A DNA stretch of 31,855 bases from an uncultured Amylibacter sp. (lineage in GTDB: Bacteria > Pseudomonadota > Alphaproteobacteria > Rhodobacterales > Rhodobacteraceae). The stretch lies in the NCBI GenBank assembly GCA_959347345.1, contig OY365739.1, positions 1-31,855 on the forward strand, written 5' to 3'. Under the pieces are notes generated by a model, which saw only the letters and a list, made by a program, of their open reading frames with translations, searched no databases and had not been told where the DNA came from. The position numbers and the translations under genes were made by a program. This document shows positions 1 through 9,899 of the stretch, in pieces (the stretch's first letter is position 1; the number at the start of each line of letters is the position of its first letter).

Positions 1-1
1 C

Positions 2-2491
2 TTAACGGTAAAAAGTGATTTGAAGTGGCTATTGTATGTCCATAACAATAAGTTAACCCCCGAAACATGCCAGTCATTGAAACAGTTTCCTGTTACATTG
101 GATATCGTTACACTGGAAAATCTTCTCCTTGAGATCGACCGTTTACGTGTTTGCTGTGGTCATCCCGATGCACAATTTATAGCAATGGTCAATGCCAAGA
201 AAGGTGAAATCGTAGCAAATGGAAAGTGTCTGCTAAAATTGACAGCCATGCCAGTGTATGCCTCAACGGTGTATCCTATCCGGAAACAGTGCGGACTGAA
301 AAATGTGAACTATTGTCTACTTCTGTGAAATGTTCATCATGTAAGTCATATCGTGCCAATTTAAGGGCTATGTATAGTGCTTGGTGTAAGAGACGTTCAG
401 TCGAAGAGATGAGTGACGCAAGTGGGCATTCCAATGAGCGCTATCTAAATACGCCTGAAAAAAAGCTAAAATGCAAAACCTGAAGGACCGATCACGTGCA
501 GCTGAGAAGCAAGTTAAAATCTTCAAGGAGAAAATCAAGGAAGCAATTGAAGCTGAAGGAGATACAGTTGAAAAGAGTCTCAGTTCCGATTTGTTAAGCA
601 TCCTAAATACCAACACCGAGCAAATAAATAGAGCTTACCCAGAAGGGAGTTTTCCTAATTTGTTCTGGAAAGAGCAATTAAAGGCAGCTTCAGTTAAGGA
701 CCCTCGACAAGTTCGATGGCACCCTGCAATAATAAAGTGGTGCATCAATTTGCAGTTAATTTCAAGTGCAGCATTTCATTGCATAAGATCTTCCGGTTTC
801 TTGACGCTCCCTTCTGAACGTACCCTAAGGGACTACACTCATTACTTCAATAAACAACCTGGTTTTCATCCAGATGTAAATCTCTATCTGCAAAAGGAAA
901 TGAACATACAATTGCTTCCTGAATCAAAACGTTACGTTGCATTAGTTATTGATGAAATGAAGATTAAAGAAGATTTGGTATATGACAAGAAATCTGGTCA
1001 TATCGTTGGGTTCACTTCTTTAGGTGATATTGGTGACATACTTTCAGAATTGGAGCAGAAGTGCAAAAAGGATAGAAGTGCTACCCCACCTGTGGCACAA
1101 TACATCCTAGTAATAATGGTCAGAGGGATCTTCTTTAAGCTGGATTTTCCTTATGCTCATTTTGGAACCCGTGGAGTAACTGCAGATTTTTTATTTCCTA
1201 TTGTGTGGGAAGCTATTCGTATGATTGAAGGCATTGGAGGGAAAGTGATTAGTATTACGGCAGATGGGGCGAGTCCCAATCGTAAATTCTTTCGTATGCA
1301 TGGCAAAGGCTTTGTGTACAAGGCATTTAATCCCTACGCAGACCCTAGAGAAGGCAGGCCTGTGTTCTTCATCTGTGATCCACCTCACTTGATAAAGACC
1401 ACACGAAATTGTTGGTCCCATTCAGGATTCAGCGGTACTAGATTAATGAAGGTTAGTGACATTTTGAGAAGCTTTTCATTAAATTTGTGAACAGGCAATA
1501 ATGTACAGGTAGTTATTGCAAAATTGCATGGCTGGCTAAAATTGTCTGTTTCCCTCTTTCACAGATCAATGGAAAGTACATTGAGTGGGCCCATGTCAAA
1601 GAACTTCACCGTAAACTCCATTTGATGTCTGTTGGATCTAAGGGGCTCACACTAGTTCCAAAGCTCAAAGTGGATCATGTTGAGCTGACTGGGTTTTCTA
1701 GGATGCGTGTAGATCTCGCCGCCCAGGTATGTTCGAGTTTTACTTACGTAACTGATAGTTATATATACCATTCATTCAGGTATTGAGTAAAAGTGTGGCA
1801 GATGCTCTGGCCTATTTCAGTGATGAAAGCACTACGGAAACCGAAAATTTTATTAGGATGTTCGATCGTTTTTTTGATTGCTTAAATGTTCGTAGTCTTT
1901 CTGAGTGGAAATCCAAATTGAAGCCTGACCTTCAACCCTACACAAGTCCAGATGACTCTCGGCTTAAGGTAAGAGTTTTAAATTGTAATATTTAAGCTAA
2001 ATATTTTATTTTAGTGGTTGGAAGATTCTTTCTTGCTCTATCTGAAAGAATGGAAAGCTTCAGTAAATACTGACAAAGGAATCCCTGACAACAGCAAGCA
2101 GAAGGCATTGCTAAGTGCTGAGACTATGGAAGGTTTAGAAATAACAGGTAAATTAATTAATAACTTTTACATCTCTATACAATATTTTTACATGTATAGT
2201 GTGCTCGTTTGTGGAAATGGCTAGGCTCCTTCTGTCCAACAAAGAAGATGGTCTCTTTTTGTTGAGTGAGAGATTCTCCCAGGACCCACTTGAAAATTAC
2301 TTCGGTAAACAAAGGGCCAGAGGAGGTCGCAATGAGAATCCAAACCTAATTCAATCTCTCGTTAATGCCTCTGCACTCCGGATGCAGAAGTCTGCAATGC
2401 TAGATCCTGTCAGAGGAACTGTCGCAGGAAGCGACAGCTCGAATTGAACACAATCGATGATACCCCACTACCCAAGAGGAAACGTTCGTAG
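2..2491 (+). CDS. P-element/THAP9-like transposase, 5' partial, five exons seen, three frameshifts
   Basis: A DNA transposase of the P-element family, which cuts and joins transposon DNA with an RNase H-like catalytic core. Exons by GT..AG borders are 2-1451, 1565-1726, 1780-1968, 2015-2147 and 2200-2491; the phases join correctly and introns are 46-113 bases. Family signs in order: a Cys motif CSSCKSYRANL, a helical stretch after NTPEKK, VIDEMKIKEDLVYD (probable first catalytic Asp), ITADGASPNRKF (second Asp), CDPPHLIKTTRNCW, and near the C-terminus LSERFSQDPLENYFG followed by RGGRNENPN. A basic tail reading PLPKRKRS ends the protein. The reading frame drops one base three times: near 223-225, near 458-471 and near 2417. 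Restoring one A in each short A run gives a continuous protein. The frame is open to the left edge, so the N-terminus, possibly a THAP domain, is missing. It is either a decayed copy or an active copy with consensus errors. Confidence 0.85.
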
Positions 2492-2557
2492 TTTAATTTA
2501 TGTTCCTATAATTATGACTGTATAATTTTATATTAAAATTTGAGCAACCACGAGAAT

Positions 2558-3601
2558 TCAAAAAAGTATACAATACATGCATGAGCATAATAATACATTA
2601 ATTACGACAAATACTTTCTCAATCTCTTTGTGTGCTATTTTGTATGTCTCCATCCATAAAGATGCGATTGAAAATCCCCTTATAGTAATCCAAAGGTGTA
2701 CAATATCATTTAAAAGTTGCTGTGAATCTTCTTCACACTCCACATCTTGAGACAGAAGTGTCCACAAAAACTGTACCTCTTCGTCGCAAGTTACTTTCTT
2801 TACTAAATCGTCCAGCGTTTGCATACCGGTACTGGTACCTTTTCCAATTACATACGTAGGTAATACACTCTTGGTTGTCTTCTCCATTTCTACAAACAGA
2901 CAGAACGATCGATCGTTCAATGGAAATAACGCACCTCGATTTACTTTCTCCATCCAACATTTAGTGTACGAGAGTAAATCTTGTGAGCTCTCCTCATTTA
3001 CGACAGCCATATTTCCTAAGCATTCAATAAACTGCGAGTACTTAGTTCCACTCCTTTTTTCATATTTTTTTAGTAGCTTGTGGGGTACATAGCCACCAAC
3101 ATACTGCATTGCATTCAATTCATCCTTTGTTAATTTAGGTAGCTGGTCATTTGGCTCACCATTAACTGGCAGTGGGCATTCTTGTGCCATGAAACGTTTA
3201 AGCTTTTCTCCAAACAATGATTGATTTATAGATTGAATAAAGAAGTTCACATGTGGACCTTCTCTCGAACTCTCCTCCAACTTCAATTTATTAATCCACA
3301 GTTTGCTCATTTCTTCTCTTTTCACATGAAAGGCAGACCACAGTTGAGTTCTCTTGACAGTGTGAGAAAGAATTCTCTTTGATACACTCAGGAATATACT
3401 TTCAATCTCATTTTCTAATAAAAAACAAAACTGATCGAACATGTCTGCAGTTTCCATTTCTTTAGTAAGAAAGTGTGCTGCAAATTCTTTGGCCCTAGTG
3501 TTAATATCAGAAGGAATCAGATTTACATCCTCTATGAAGGATGTTATAGCTCCTCGAATGACTTCACAGGAGGCACTAGTAGATATACTTGTACTTGCCA
3601 T
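2558..3601 (-). CDS. Transposon-associated protein with YVGGYVPHKL motif, single exon, 347 aa
   Basis: An intact 347-residue frame starting at an ATG in a good Kozak context (aaaccATGG). The N-terminal half is helical and acidic/basic mixed. Around residue 165 it reads LNAMQYVGGYVPHKLLKK, followed by SYTKCWMEKVNRGALFPLND and a FVEMEK segment. I recall this motif order from uncharacterised sponge and cnidarian proteins found beside P-like transposases. No catalytic motif was recognised. The gene converges on the transposase, so both may belong to one element, with this product as a possible cofactor or repressor; that role is inference. Unlike its partner it has no frameshift. The last residues (FVVINVLLCSCMYCILF) look like read-through and may be replaced by an unseen 3' exon. 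Confidence 0.65.
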   Translation of the reverse strand: MASTSISTSASCEVIRGAITSFIEDVNLIPSDINTRAKEFAAHFLTKEMETADMFDQFCFLLENEIESIFLSVSKRILSHTVKRTQLWSAFHVKREEMSKLWINKLKLEESSREGPHVNFFIQSINQSLFGEKLKRFMAQECPLPVNGEPNDQLPKLTKDELNAMQYVGGYVPHKLLKKYEKRSGTKYSQFIECLGNMAVVNEESSQDLLSYTKCWMEKVNRGALFPLNDRSFCLFVEMEKTTKSVLPTYVIGKGTSTGMQTLDDLVKKVTCDEEVQFLWTLLSQDVECEEDSQQLLNDIVHLWITIRGFSIASLWMETYKIAHKEIEKVFVVINVLLCSCMYCILF

Positions 3602-4501
3602 GGTTTCTTGTGAGCATTTTGGTTCTTGGAGGATGAAAAAATGAAAAGAAGTCTGTGGGCGGCGGGGACAAAAACATGACGTAGGCGAAACGCGGATGTT
3701 TTTCGAAGATTCCTACGTTTCCTATCCCTCTCCTTCCTTTAATCTATGGTGGGTACAACTGCATTATAGATTTCAATGTTAATTAAACGGGCGAAGTAGG
3801 ATCTATGTAATCATATAGTACCCTCTGCCTCGATCTCCTCATTCTGTGGCCTATGACAAAAATTGTCACATCTTCTTTGTTGCTATATGGTAGATCTAAG
3901 GCTAATTATGCTTGTTGGTGCATGTTAATTAAACCTTATTATGTAATATTTACTACAGTTTAAACCATACTTTTCTGCTGTCAAGTTGTACTTTTGAACT
4001 CTAGCATTTAGCCTCACTATTGACCTCTCTTTGTTCATGTGAGCCCCACCCTGGGCCTCCATCACTGTATTTTGGTAGAAAGTATAATTTTAAGAAGCAT
4101 GCCATAGCCTCAATAGCATGAGTATATGCTAATACTGTGTATAATTATACGTATGGAAGGAAGGTGCTAGTAGTACCTCAGTTAACTCTTTTCTAAGATT
4201 TCTTTCACCAATATAGTTCCTTAGAAGATTATGTAGAAGGGCTGTGATGTTGCAGTATATAATTCTGGTTGAAGATTTTTATTGAGACTAATGAGTAATA
4301 ATTAAAGACGTACACCTGGGTAGGACTTGGAGACTGGACTAAAATTGTGAGCATAATTGGGCAAGCTATACCTGTTGCATTGCAAGGAACCACTGTGACA
4401 CTTAAAGTGTTTGTGGTAAAGAGCTGAATAGTGGGTTGTGGCTATGGTTTTGAGGGATTGATAGCCACCACTTGTTATGAACATTGCTCTTTTTCACACA
4501 G
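3602..4501. other. Gene-free AT-rich interval
   Basis: About 900 bases between the accessory gene and the DUF927-like gene. It should contain the right end of the transposon and any upstream exons or promoter of the next gene. A polypyrimidine tract and acceptor (ctttttcacacag) stand at 4489-4501. I found no convincing exon, RNA gene or long repeat here. Confidence 0.4.
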
Positions 4502-5848
4502 GAAATGCTTTTTGACAGCAAAGAGCACAAACAAGAAAGGGGATTTTATGAAGTGTCTCAACTCATCTTACAAGACTGCCTGTCTCCAATGCAGCTTTAC
4601 TGACAAGGAGCTTGGAGATTATATACAGTATAAGAAGCGAGCTGCCTCAGCAATCAAAAAACAACGTGCTGTGAGCAAGATGGGTAAACAGGAGAACGGA
4701 ATATGGGTTTTCTCTCGTGATGTTTTCCTGTCATCGTCAGGAGAACAGCTCCCTTGTGATCTAAACGAAATGGTGTGGATTGGCCACATACATTCAGGTC
4801 CGGGAGTGGCGAACGAAGTGCAGGAATGCTGCATTTCATTGCCATTGAGCACAGATCCCCTCTGTTTAATGCTGCACACCGTTAGGGATTACTTTGCACA
4901 CAACTTTTTTCCTGCTGTGCTCACCATCTCCTCGACTCTCATTGCACTGCATTACCAAACCTTTTTGAAGAAGTTTAAATCCTGTTCAGTGTCCCTTGCT
5001 TTTGGTGAATCTTCTACGGGAAAGACAACTGCTCTGGAGTGTGGTCTCGCATTGTTTGGGTGTCAACAGAATATATTTAGCAAAGTGTCAAAAGAGAAAG
5101 CTCTTTCTTTGTGTTCCACATCTTGCACACCAATTGGGCTTGACGATCCTCAATCAAAAGGTGACATCGATAGGCTGATCATAGATCTATTCAATGGAGC
5201 ACAGAGTGCAACCTTTGCCCATGGACACCAGAAACCGACCACTACCTGCATCATCACTGCTAATTTCACACCCTCAGACCAGCAGAGGTAAGTAGCTAAG
5301 GGAGTTAATTGGAGTTAATTGGAATGTAATCATGTATAATTATAGGTATGCGTCAAGGTGCCTAATGATAGAGTTCAGTCCGCCTGGTCTAGTCCACTGT
5401 CTTGCTGAGAAAATGGAAATTGTGAAAGTGCAAGAAGAATGTGGTTCTTGTGTGGGCTATTGTGTGTCACTTGGGGAGAAGTTCTTTCTGTCTGGTGTAG
5501 ATGAGATTGACAAGTACATACTACCCGAGTTTAGTCAGGCAGTTGCCAGCTTATTCTGTCCTCTATTGGTTTGGACTTGAGGTACGTAATTGAAGTTGCT
5601 CATTGTACATTAATTGTTAGTATCATCCACAAATTCATTTTTTCAATAGCTGCTCAGAGAAGCAAAGATGGGTGCTTTAGAGGCAGAGTTGAAGCAGCAT
5701 TTCACGTCTAAGGTGTTACCTCTTGCAACACAACTACAGGGCAGTTCATCTGACAATTTGAATACTGGTTCTGTCACAGAGCTATACACAGCTGATAAGT
5801 TCGGACTGGAACTAATCGCATGCATTCAAGATCTTTCCCCTGCCCAGG
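4502..5848 (+). CDS. DUF927-like P-loop ATPase (helicase/primase type), partial gene model
   Basis: Three exons are visible: 4502-5289 (after acceptor ttttcacacag), 5346-5581 and about 5651-5848. The first carries a Walker A, FGESSTGKTTAL, near 5001-5036, then a cysteine-rich stretch, then IGLDDPQSKGDIDRLIIDLFNGAQ (Walker B-like region with DDP in place of the usual DE) and TTTCIITANF (sensor-like Asn). The spacing of these parts resembles the DUF927 family of helicase-related ATPases known mainly from bacteria and phages, so a DNA- or RNA-translocating role is inference. The exon 1 to 2 junction is phase 2 and gives QQRYASRCLMIEF. Exon 2 stops at 5578, but one base out of frame it continues as YSVLYWFGLE into exon 3 (LLREAKMGALEAELKQHF), so a one-base indel near 5550 is likely. 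The true 5' start and the end after the donor at 5849 were not found. Confidence 0.6.
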
Positions 5849-6116
5849 TAATTAAAGCCGCCAAAAAAGCAAATCGATTTTCGAAGCCAAATCACTCAAA
5901 ATGTTCAAGTGTTATTATATAAGAGGTCTATATAATTGTTGTTTCCAATTGTGGCCTCGACTACCCACGTGCATCAGTAACTCCAGTCACAACATCCCTG
6001 CAGGTCCATCAGCAGAAACCGTGAGGGTCATGTAGCTTCTCTCCATCTCAATCTGAAGACAGCATCATAATTATCATCTCATCTCGATCGCAGCTAGAAT
6101 ATATAGACTCTACTAG

Positions 6117-6425
6117 ATGGCCTCCAAAATTACAAAGTGCTGCAGATGCACAAGTGGCACATCAACTGTGTATGTGCCCGGGGAGGCAGGCAATTGCAAG
6201 AACCAGGTAGTCTATCCATGATGATAGTTATAGCTGCATTTAAAAATAATACAAATGTACATAGGAGGCCTCCCTATTGGTACCACAACAGGGGATATCA
6301 GAGAGGCACTCTAATGTTTTGCACCCACCAGTGCGAGTCAAAAATCTGGCAAAAAAGCAACAAATAAAAAAATATGTTTTCACTGACGGAAGTTATGATG
6401 TGCTGACCGTGCACACTTATCCACA
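6117..6425 (+). pseudogene. Degenerate exon cluster: Cys-rich fragment and first RRM-like remnant
   Basis: From 6117 an open segment reads MASKITKCCRC and, one frame over, INCVCARGGRQ. Together they suggest a broken Cys-rich motif of the CxxC..CxC..C type. At about 6250-6312 the frame YIGGLPIGTTTGDIREAL resembles an RRM first strand (RNP2) and helix 1, then hits a stop. In a second frame the stretch 6265-6425 is open for 53 codons and ends at a good donor (cacaggtacgtgg), reading KKYVFTDGSYDVLTVHTYPQ. The two readings conflict, so I treat this as remnants rather than a gene. Similar text recurs downstream (6568-6650 and 6905-6940), which marks local duplication. Confidence 0.35.
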
Positions 6426-6565
6426 GGTACGTGGAAATTAAAGTATAAGAATCAATTATGTATGATCCAGACAGTCTCGATCCCAGAAGTGTCGTCGATA
6501 TCCTCTAATCCAGCCATAGAAACCGCGAGGGCCATGATGTAGTTTTCCGTATTGTTATAAAAGAA

Positions 6566-6870
6566 ATGAGGCCTCCCTTCTGGTGCCACCATATATAATA
6601 CATGTTATGATAAAGGCGATATCAGTGAGGCTCTTCGTCTACTAGTGTGTCGTCATCCCTGATGGGAGAGGATCGCGGTGTTAGTACAGTGTACCGTACA
6701 CTCACAATAATGTAGCCATTATACTTGCTGTCTAAGATTCGCGTTCGTAACATTCAAACAAAAATCATCAGCTGAAAAAGCTATATCCAATAAAAATATT
6801 ATACTGTATTAGTATAATTATTATGATGGCAAGCCAAATATTAATATTAATGGAAAAAATGTAAGTTAAT
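6566..6870 (+). pseudogene. Second RRM-like remnant
   Basis: This is a diverged copy of 7234-7570. It contains GLPSGAT and GDISEALR pieces (RNP2/helix 1, split by a short insertion), then tgtgtcgtcatccctg at 6646 (VVIPDGRGSR). After an intron-like gap comes RFAFVTFKQKSSAEKAI at 6737-6790, a clear RNP1 strand plus helix 2. It closes with INGKN before gtaagttaatg at about 6860. The acceptor before RNP1 is AAG rather than CAG and the intron between the first two exons is gone. The copy is therefore probably not functional, although RNP1 itself is well preserved. Confidence 0.5.
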
Positions 6871-7105
6871 GCATGTGCATGTTCCTGTTTTGTTTCTGTT
6901 ATGTGATGTGCTGGCACCATGCATGCACTTTGTCCACAGGTTGCAATTCAGAAAATGAAGTAACTGATATTAATGTTCGTCTGTGCAGATTGTCCTATAT
7001 ATAATTATTATGATGCCAAGCTCAAAATGCATGCATGTTGTATGCAATATGTATATACAGAACCTTTTACAAGAAGACAATCACCCCCTATGTGGCAGAT
7101 AGTGA

Positions 7106-7570
7106 TTTGCTACACTAAAGAGCAAAGAAGCAGCATATAAGGCCATTGAGGCTAAAAGTATTGTAATTAAAGGGAAAAGAGTAAGCACGAGTCATTATTG
7201 ACTTCATGTCAATGGTTCCTAACTCCCTCACAGACAGTGTCCAAAAAAATTTGACTTGGGGGTCTATCAGGCTTGACTGTTGGAGACGTGAAGAAGGCCC
7301 TCCTTTCCCTCTACGGGGAAAGTGTGAGTCATTATTAAGGGTATAGTCCTTGTATCGATTAACTTGTGCTCTATACTTCTCTATTGTATATAGTGTGTCA
7401 TCATCCCTGCCGGGGGGAGTGGACCAAGGGGTTAGTACAGTATACCATCCACTCACAATATTGTAGCCTATATACTTGCTGTCTCCAGGTTTCGCCTTCG
7501 CTACATTCAAAACTAAAAGATCTGCTGACGAGGCTATAAAAAAAATGTCATTGTAATTAACGGAAAAAAT
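7106..7570 (+). CDS. RRM (RNA recognition motif) exons upstream of the RHS/Crinkler-like gene
   Basis: Four exon-like pieces in order. 7106-7180 is the 3' half of one RRM: FATLKSKEAAYKAIEAK then IVIKGKR. 7234-7323 is LGGLSGLTVGDVKKAL then LSLYGES, that is RNP2 and helix 1. 7394-7430 is VIIPAGGSGPR. 7489-7570 is RNP1 GFAFATF, then KTKRSADEAI and INGKN. All borders have GT..AG: gtaagc at 7181, cacag at 7233, gtgagt at 7324, atag at 7393, gttagt at 7431, ccag at 7488, gtaagtt at 7571. Phases fit throughout if one A is restored in the run at 7538-7545. A TGA at 7252-7254 replaces the residue just before LGGL. RRMs bind single-stranded RNA. The orientation and a phase-0 exit suggest splicing onto the exon at 7669, which would make an RRM-RHS fusion. 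Confidence 0.55.
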
Positions 7571-7668
7571 GTAAGTTAATTCTGAGTGGTACACACTCAC
7601 AACACTGAGTACTGTAAAGGCTATCCAAACAAAAATTAAATTAATTAAAACTATTTTGCCTACCACAG

Positions 7669-8928
7669 AAAAGTTAACAAAGATGTTTGTTAGGAAGGCC
7701 TATCGTGACCTTAATGTTCTCATCCATTCTCTCTACGAAGGAAAAGAAATAAGAAAAGTGATCGTAAACTGGTACTCCGGGTGTAGGGAAAACTGTGTTC
7801 ATGCTGTACCAACTGTACATGGCAAAAGTGAGGAATAAGAATGTCGTTTTGAAATGTTCAGATATTGTGGCCGCTTTTATGTCTGATCCACGTCGTGTGT
7901 TGGTTCATCTCGATCATATAGATATGCATACGTTGCTTGGTGCCACTTCAACATTGTATTTTTTTGACCCTGCTGCATCTGGTGAAGAGCTACGCAGTGA
8001 CGTTCGGGCCTTCACAGTTGTGTTTGCCTCCACAAACCCACGGAACTCTAAGATATTTAAAAAATCAACACATACCAAATTTTTCATGCCGATATGGACA
8101 TTGGAAGAGCTCATAGATTGCCGTTTATTATGTTACCCATCCATGACTGAGAACGAGGTTGTGACAGCACATACGATGTGGGGGGGCTCGGCAAGGTGTG
8201 TATTTTCGTTAAAAAGAGACCATAATTTACAACGACTCTCCGAATTTGTTACGTCAGCAAGTTTGTCGGATGTCCTTGCTGATATGGAAGGGTTAAAGAT
8301 GAGCCGAGACTCCTTTAATAGCAGCCAATGGTTGGTCCATATATTCATTCAACACAACGACTACACAAAACGCTATCTGAAATGGGCGTCTGAGTATGTG
8401 ATGGATTGTGTGAGCAAGGCCCTATGTAATCAAGCTATAGCGTGGAAAGACGAGAAGAACAAAATAACAGCTGGACCTATTTATGAAGGAGATGTTCAGA
8501 GGGAGCTTCTGCGTGTGGATCGAACGGAGAAATTCATAGCAAAACGCTTAGGCAAACGGAATAAATACGAGACAATAACGCCCCCTCCTAATGGTCGTAT
8601 AAGATTTGCAAACACGTCTACTACATTAGGGCCAGTTAATTCAACGCAATTGTATGTTCCAGTTGAACCAAACAAAGAAAGTGCAGACTTTGTTTACAAC
8701 GAATGGATCTTTCAAGCGACTTTGGCAAAACGTCATGATATAAAAGCCAGAGGTATCAATAGACTATCAAAACAATTTGATCGTTTATCCTGGAAAGTTT
8801 GCTTTTGTGTACCAGCCTGCAATTTTGATAATTTCAAAAATGAGCAGGAAATTACCTTGAACGAAGAACTCCTTGAAGGAACTGACATAAAACAGTACTG
8901 TCTTCCAATTGATTACAATTGGCGATAA
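7669..8928 (+). CDS. RHS/Crinkler (CRN)-type P-loop NTPase with C-terminal effector-like domain
   Basis: The frame opens after acceptor ctaccacag with KLTKMFVRKAYRDLNVL and SLYEGKEIRKVIV. It changes frame at 7766-7768 and continues as GTPGVGKTVFMLY, a perfect Walker A at 7771-7794. Removing one A from GTAAAC gives VIVTGTPGVGKT, the usual sequence in RHS/CRN proteins. Further family signs: LYFFDP (Walker B), VVFASTNP (sensor), KFFMPIWTLEELIDCRLL, and MWGGSARCVF. The C-terminal third (NEWIFQATLAKRHDIK, then VCFCVPACNFDNF and QYCLPIDYNWR) matches the region that in these families forms a restriction-enzyme-fold or related effector domain. RHS/CRN proteins are known from trypanosome retrotransposon hot spots, oomycete effectors and scattered animals. 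Possible roles here are selfish-element conflict or defence, which is inference. The stop at 8926-8928 is clean. Confidence 0.7.
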
Positions 8929-9899
8929 TTATTTATGATGCACGCTATTAGAGTCTTTGTGAAAAAGTTGTTGTTTAATTAAAACGTTATAACCACAAAT
9001 GTGTTTGTCTTGAATTGGTTGGAAACTTCTCAACTGAAAAATATTCAACACAAGCTTCCATGCATGCATGGTAATTGGCTAAGTATCTAATTGTACTCAG
9101 CTATTTAAATTGAAAATTGCGCATGTATAGACTAGCTACCTCAGACCGCTGGGATAAAGTTATAATAGTGCAACAGACATTACCATGTGTTTTGAGAATT
9201 GGGATACCATATATATGGTGCAGATCAGTGTATAATTATATGAACTAAAGAGTACAGCATTCTCAACCAGCCATGATTGCAACGCCTCTAGCTCTTGTCT
9301 CATTAATAGCCTTGTACAAATGTAGTGCTGACATTAATTTTACAACACTCTAGTCAGTGCATGCTATTATGAGCATAAAAGCTGGCTGTATCGTGCAAAG
9401 CACTCAGTTATAATTATAGTCATTAATACGTATGTATGAAAACAATGGCACACCGTCATTTAACTTCATCTCATTTTATTCCACCATAGTAAAATTTGTC
9501 ATGCACGTATATAGCTCTCCTTCTCATCAATTAATGCCACATACATGTAGTTTACTATCTAAACGGAGTATTGGACTCGACGGAAAATGATAATGAAATT
9601 TGTTCATTTTCTCAAAAAGGTCGTTGGAATTTACAGCATACTTGCGTATAAGTCAGGGCACTTGTGCGATATAAGTAAACATACTTGCATGTGTATAATA
9701 GGTCAGGGCATTTAATTGTGTATAATTAAGTCAATGCACTTAATATGCATAATTAAGTATTTAAAATTAGCATTTTGACACAAACGGCACCCCATATCTA
9801 TATACACAACGTTATATGCTTTTATAATAGGTATACTTCCTTTAATTAATTAATGTACAATAGAGTGTACACTTGAATTGCAAAGTAACTCTAACCCAG
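8929..9899. other. AT-rich intergenic interval
   Basis: No coding frame of note. A loosely repeated phrase gtcagggca plus cactta/catttaat occurs near 9654, 9702 and, more weakly, 9730. Several atgcatgcat and attaattaat strings give short palindromes. The right part leads to an acceptor-like ctaacccag ending at 9899. Confidence 0.4.

Larger units (their letters stand above)
1..3720. mobile_element. P-element-like DNA transposon, two convergent genes, left end outside window
   Basis: A P-element/THAP9-type transposase gene on + (stop near 2491) and a single-exon gene on - (stop 2558) face each other with about 65 bases between their stops, which is the compact layout of one mobile element. The - strand protein has a segment reading YVGGYVPHKL that I associate with proteins encoded beside P-like transposases in sponges and cnidarians; that association is from memory. 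The left end and any left terminal repeat lie outside the window, so the right boundary is only estimated. It should fall upstream of the - strand ATG, roughly 3640-3760. A short inverted pair, acgtagg near 3678 and cctacgt near 3712, lies there but cannot be confirmed as a terminus. Confidence 0.6.

Noticed and set aside
7115..7666. A 183-codon - strand frame starting with a hydrophobic stretch
   Set aside because: It lies antisense to RRM exons with correct splice signals on +, and shows no recognisable motif apart from a chance hydrophobic start.
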